A stretch of DNA of 64,000 nt from JAJEFO01 sp009843725 (lineage in GTDB: Bacteria > Pseudomonadota > Alphaproteobacteria > Rhodobacterales > Rhodobacteraceae). This document shows, piece after piece, positions 61,379-64,000 of the stretch. Below the pieces are notes generated by a model. That model was not told the origin of the DNA and searched no databases. It saw only the letters and a program-made list of their open reading frames with translations. The position numbers were made by a program, and so were the translations under genes. Each line of letters opens with the position of its first letter. Position 1 is the stretch's first letter. The DNA lies in the NCBI GenBank assembly GCA_965243215.1, contig CBDEUJ010000005.1, forward strand, positions 186,001-250,000, given 5' to 3'.

Positions 61379-63999
61379 TGGTCGATCCCCGCAACCGGGT
61401 ATTCCGTGAAATGGCTGGCGTCCACGCCGTGGGTCAGCAGGACGTTGCCGCCTTGACTGACAATCAGGGACCAGCCGTCCGGGTGCGTGCCGACGCGCTT
61501 CGGCACGGAGTTCGGGGCCTGCCCCTCGAAGCTGAGCCACGTCTTCGATCCGACCGTGAAGGACCGTTGATAGGTCAGCGTGTGGGTCGTGGTGGTTTCA
61601 GAGCCGCTCACGGTGCCGGTGAATGCGGCGCTGATCTCGTCGCCGCTCGCGACCGCCGACCCCTTGGCCGTCTCGTAGACGGCCTTGTCCACATGAACCT
61701 CCATCAGGTTGTTCGTGGTCTGGCCGGTGAGGACCGCGCCGATGGCGGCGTCGTGGTTGTCCGTGAAGCGGCCATGCGCCCCGAAGTGGCTGTCTGAGCG
61801 GGAGGTAACCAAGTAGTAAAGCTGGCCTTCCCGGTAAGTGCCAAGAACTCCTGCAAAGGCGTTTGCCGTGCCCGGCGTCGCGTATCGATGGAGGGCGTGC
61901 CCGGACAGCACCACGTCGCCCACGGACAGCCCGTCGCCATCCAGCGGCTCAAGCGGCTCCAGGCCGTCGGCAATTCCGCCGTCGTCCCCGGCGGCGGCCC
62001 CGGCTTGCTGAATTGTCGTGCGGATCGCGCCGATGTCGTCAACTTTCCAGACGACGACTGCCTTGTCCGTGGTGGTCGAGCCGATCCGCAACGAGCCGTC
62101 TGCAAGCGTCCAGAAGCGGATTCCGTCCACCGTGATTGCCGACCCGGACGCTGCGGCGAAAAGCGCATTGCCGAGCGTGAATTCGCTCGTCGTGTTGACT
62201 CGGAAGTAGAATGCCGTGTTCGCGTCGTCTGCGACGGTCACGCCCTCTACGCTGAAGATCGCGGCGCTTCCCAAAACCGTGTCGTCGTAGAGCTTCTCGA
62301 TCAGGCTGTCGTCGCCGCCGCCAGAGGCGATGGCCGACCGGACATCGGGCGCAAGAGCGTCCAGGGGGACCACCCCGTCCTTGAACGTGCCCGTGACCTC
62401 GCCGCCATAGGAAGTCTCGTGCGTTGTCTTGTATACCGCAGCCTTGGTCTGCGTGGAACCGCCCGGAATTGGCGATCCCAGGAAGTAGCTGTAACCCGCA
62501 GTTCCATTGTCAACTTCCTTTGGAACCCAATGGGTGTGATACAAGAGATCAGTGTCGGGGAAGGTGATGGCCCATGCCCAATCGGACTGGTCCTCGGTGT
62601 CTTTCAGACGGATGACGAGTTGTTTTTGAGTGCTTGGTGGAGTGAAAGGAAATCTTGGATTGGCAATCGTGCTTGCAAAAGTCACACCGGCAACGTCTAC
62701 ATTGTCATTGCTGACCTCATCAAGAATTGCAATGCCGCACAGTGAGGCGTCTGTGCCTTCCACCCAAACCGCCTTGGCGGTCAGCGACAGGTCTTTGGTT
62801 ACGTCGTTAAGATGCTGAATGCGAACAGCGTTGTCATCGGCTTCCGCCTGCGCAGCCTCAGCCGCGTCCACTTCCCAGCCGAGAACGTCACCGTCGAACT
62901 TGGGTATCCTGTTGTCCCGCGATCCTGCGGCGGGCAGGTCGGGAAGGCGCTTCTCCGGCGGAACGAGGGTGTCGATCCGCCCGTCCACCGCCGCCTCGTC
63001 AAGCCCGGTTCCGCCCGCTGCGGTGGCGTCAACCTCCCAGCCAAGGGTGTCGCCGTCGAACTTCGGGACCTTGTTGTCGCGGGAGCCTTCGGAGGGCAGT
63101 TCCGGCAGGAGACGGGCGCGTTCCGCGTCGGTCAGCCCCTCGCCGCCGCCGTCGGAGGCGGTCTGCCAGGTCGCGGCCCCGTCCGTGCCGACCTCAAGCT
63201 CGTATCTCGCGGTCGCCGCCTGAGCGCCAGGCGCTTCCGGGAGGCCGGTGTCCTGCACCGTGTCCTCTTCCCATGAAGCCGTCCCGTCCGCCTGGACGCG
63301 AAGGTTGTAGTCCGTGGCCGCGTCAGGAGTCGCGGGCCTGTCCGGCACGTTCGACTTGCCGTCCGCCGTCGCCTGCGCCGCGACCGCCTTGGCGTCCGCC
63401 GCCGCAGCAGCCGCCCGCGCCGTCGGGTCGGTGTCCGTGGTGCCGCCGTCCGGCTGCCAGGACGCCTGGCCCGTGTCGGTCACCTGAAGGTTGTACTGTG
63501 TCGTTGCGGCAGGGGCGCTCGGCTTGTCCGGCACGTTGCTCGCCCCGGTGCCCGTCGATGCCGTTGCCGCGATGCGCGGATAGCTCAGGAACACCGGCGC
63601 GAGGCTGTCCGCGCCTTCCGCCATGACGTTGATGCCGTCAACCGGCCTGCCAAGCGTGGCGCTGCTCAGCGCCCCCTGCGATGCCGCCGGTCCGGGCCAG
63701 AGTTCCGCGCCCTTGACGACGGTCTCCTGGACCGTCCTGACGCTTCCCGGCCCGTAGACCTGGAACCATCCGTATTCGCCAGCCGCAACGTCTTCGTGCG
63801 AAACGCCCACGACGTTCCCGGCCTCGCCTGACACGCGGTCGCCGTCCAGCGCCCATGCCTGCCCGGTGTCGCCGCGTATCTCCACGGCGTCATGCCGCCG
63901 GATCGCCTCTCCGGCCCGCTGGTACATGAACTCGCGGAAGTCGTCCGTCCGCCCGCGAGTCCCTGCGTGGAACCCGCTTGACGTGTCAACGGATGACGG
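61321..63999 (-). CDS. Phage-like structural/tail protein with internal repeats (5' partial)
   Basis: At least 868 residues from an internal Met at 63927; the frame stays open to the window edge, so the start is probably outside. The N-terminal part (VVGVSHEDVAAGEYGWFQVYG) matches a common phage virion-protein strand pattern. Then come three repeats of a unit like NVPDKPSAPAATTQYNLQV..GQASWQ and two of a unit like GSRDNKVPKFDGDTLGWEVD. Residues 370-860 are beta-rich and look like receptor-binding or fibre modules. The last 15-20 residues are read out of frame through the TbpB-like fragment, so the native C-terminus has been altered. Confidence 0.7.
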   Translation of the reverse strand, partial: PSSVDTSSGFHAGTRGRTDDFREFMYQRAGEAIRRHDAVEIRGDTGQAWALDGDRVSGEAGNVVGVSHEDVAAGEYGWFQVYGPGSVRTVQETVVKGAELWPGPAASQGALSSATLGRPVDGINVMAEGADSLAPVFLSYPRIAATASTGTGASNVPDKPSAPAATTQYNLQVTDTGQASWQPDGGTTDTDPTARAAAAAADAKAVAAQATADGKSNVPDRPATPDAATDYNLRVQADGTASWEEDTVQDTGLPEAPGAQAATARYELEVGTDGAATWQTASDGGGEGLTDAERARLLPELPSEGSRDNKVPKFDGDTLGWEVDATAAGGTGLDEAAVDGRIDTLVPPEKRLPDLPAAGSRDNRIPKFDGDVLGWEVDAAEAAQAEADDNAVRIQHLNDVTKDLSLTAKAVWVEGTDASLCGIAILDEVSNDNVDVAGVTFASTIANPRFPFTPPSTQKQLVIRLKDTEDQSDWAWAITFPDTDLLYHTHWVPKEVDNGTAGYSYFLGSPIPGGSTQTKAAVYKTTHETSYGGEVTGTFKDGVVPLDALAPDVRSAIASGGGDDSLIEKLYDDTVLGSAAIFSVEGVTVADDANTAFYFRVNTTSEFTLGNALFAAASGSAITVDGIRFWTLADGSLRIGSTTTDKAVVVWKVDDIGAIRTTIQQAGAAAGDDGGIADGLEPLEPLDGDGLSVGDVVLSGHALHRYATPGTANAFAGVLGTYREGQLYYLVTSRSDSHFGAHGRFTDNHDAAIGAVLTGQTTNNLMEVHVDKAVYETAKGSAVASGDEISAAFTGTVSGSETTTTHTLTYQRSFTVGSKTWLSFEGQAPNSVPKRVGTHPDGWSLIVSQGGNVLLTHGVDASHFTEYPVAGIDQAALSMDSRATTMKIATGW
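62863..63114 (-). repeat. Two degenerate repeats (type B) inside the phage-like gene
   Basis: Units at about 63019-63114 and 62863-62946, each encoding L-P-x-L-P-x-x-G-S-R-D-N-x-x-P-K-F-D-G-D-x-L-G-W-E-V-D-A. They are separated by an acidic linker. The high identity (most residues shared) indicates recent duplication. Confidence 0.75.
63154..63540 (-). repeat. Three degenerate repeats (type A) inside the phage-like gene
   Basis: Units at about 63448-63540, 63262-63354 and 63154-63243. Each encodes about 30 residues of pattern N/E-x-P-x-x-P-x-A-x-x-A-T-x-Y-x-L-x-V-x-x-D/T-G-x-A-S/T-W. Such modules occur in phage fibres as short beta spacers. Confidence 0.7.
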
Positions 64000-64000
64000 G

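Noticed and set aside
1..64000. CRISPR array search
   Set aside because: No series of regularly spaced near-identical direct repeats was seen; the only repeats are coding ones in the phage-like gene.

Overview
The window is GC-rich and gene-dense, with short ATGA/GTGA start-stop overlaps inside operons. It carries many ABC importers for small nitrogenous solutes, a Tat-exported molybdoenzyme paired with a c-type cytochrome, creatininase-type and amidohydrolase-type enzymes, and VapBC, DUF433 and RES toxin-antitoxin genes. This gene mix and codon style suggest an alphaproteobacterium, perhaps a Rhodobacterales- or Rhodospirillales-like marine or host-associated lineage. That placement is inference; no rRNA or tRNA gene is visible to anchor it.

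Layout. (1) 2-5854, plus: a DUF1989-GcvT fusion followed by a complete glycine-betaine/proline-type importer (ATPase, permease, binding protein). (2) 6081-15682: a TIM-barrel isomerase on the minus strand, divergent from a plus-strand operon with an M20 amidohydrolase, a full Opp/Dpp-type importer, an aldehyde dehydrogenase and an SDR. (3) 15764-20683: single genes, namely a two-domain VOC dioxygenase, a VapBC-like pair, an alpha/beta hydrolase, a 1-Cys peroxiredoxin, a small membrane protein and a Uma2 endonuclease. (4) 21254-35259: an accessory block with a DUF433 antitoxin and a decayed toxin, an IS element of about 2 kb, a giant exonuclease-RecQ-UvrD fusion, a SWIM/SNF2 helicase, a tandem SnoaL protein and an ExoI-type exonuclease. 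(5) 35449-36054: an orphan RES-domain toxin. (6) 43851-36511, minus: a tightly packed operon of GATase, creatininase-like enzyme, cytosine-deaminase-like amidohydrolase, FAD oxidoreductase, TauD-type dioxygenase, Tat-type family 5 binding protein and DUF2165 membrane protein. (7) 43974-45690: RidA and EamA genes. (8) 54659-45757, minus: a DAO-type amine oxidase, a PotDABC-type importer, a DmdA-like GcvT protein, a methylmalonyl-CoA-epimerase-like VOC protein and an acyl-CoA ligase. (9) 57207-55192: a sulfite-dehydrogenase-type molybdoenzyme plus diheme cytochrome c. (10) 57378-59487: a nucleotidyltransferase and an HNH endonuclease, divergent. (11) 59488-64000: a long gene-poor stretch, a small secreted Cys-rich protein, and a phage-structural-like gene that runs off the window and meets the 3' end of a TbpB-like surface-protein gene out of frame.

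Functional picture. Three separate loci (1, 6, 8) couple solute uptake to oxidation, demethylation or hydrolysis of C-N compounds. This points to a heterotroph living on osmolytes, methylated amines, peptides and N-containing heterocycles. The accessory block 21-35 kb and the 57-64 kb end hold the least ordinary material. The best candidate for an under-described system is the 1714-residue exonuclease/RecQ/UvrD protein with its neighbouring SWIM/SNF2 helicase. Second is the HNH/nucleotidyltransferase pair, and third the phage/TbpB hybrid junction.
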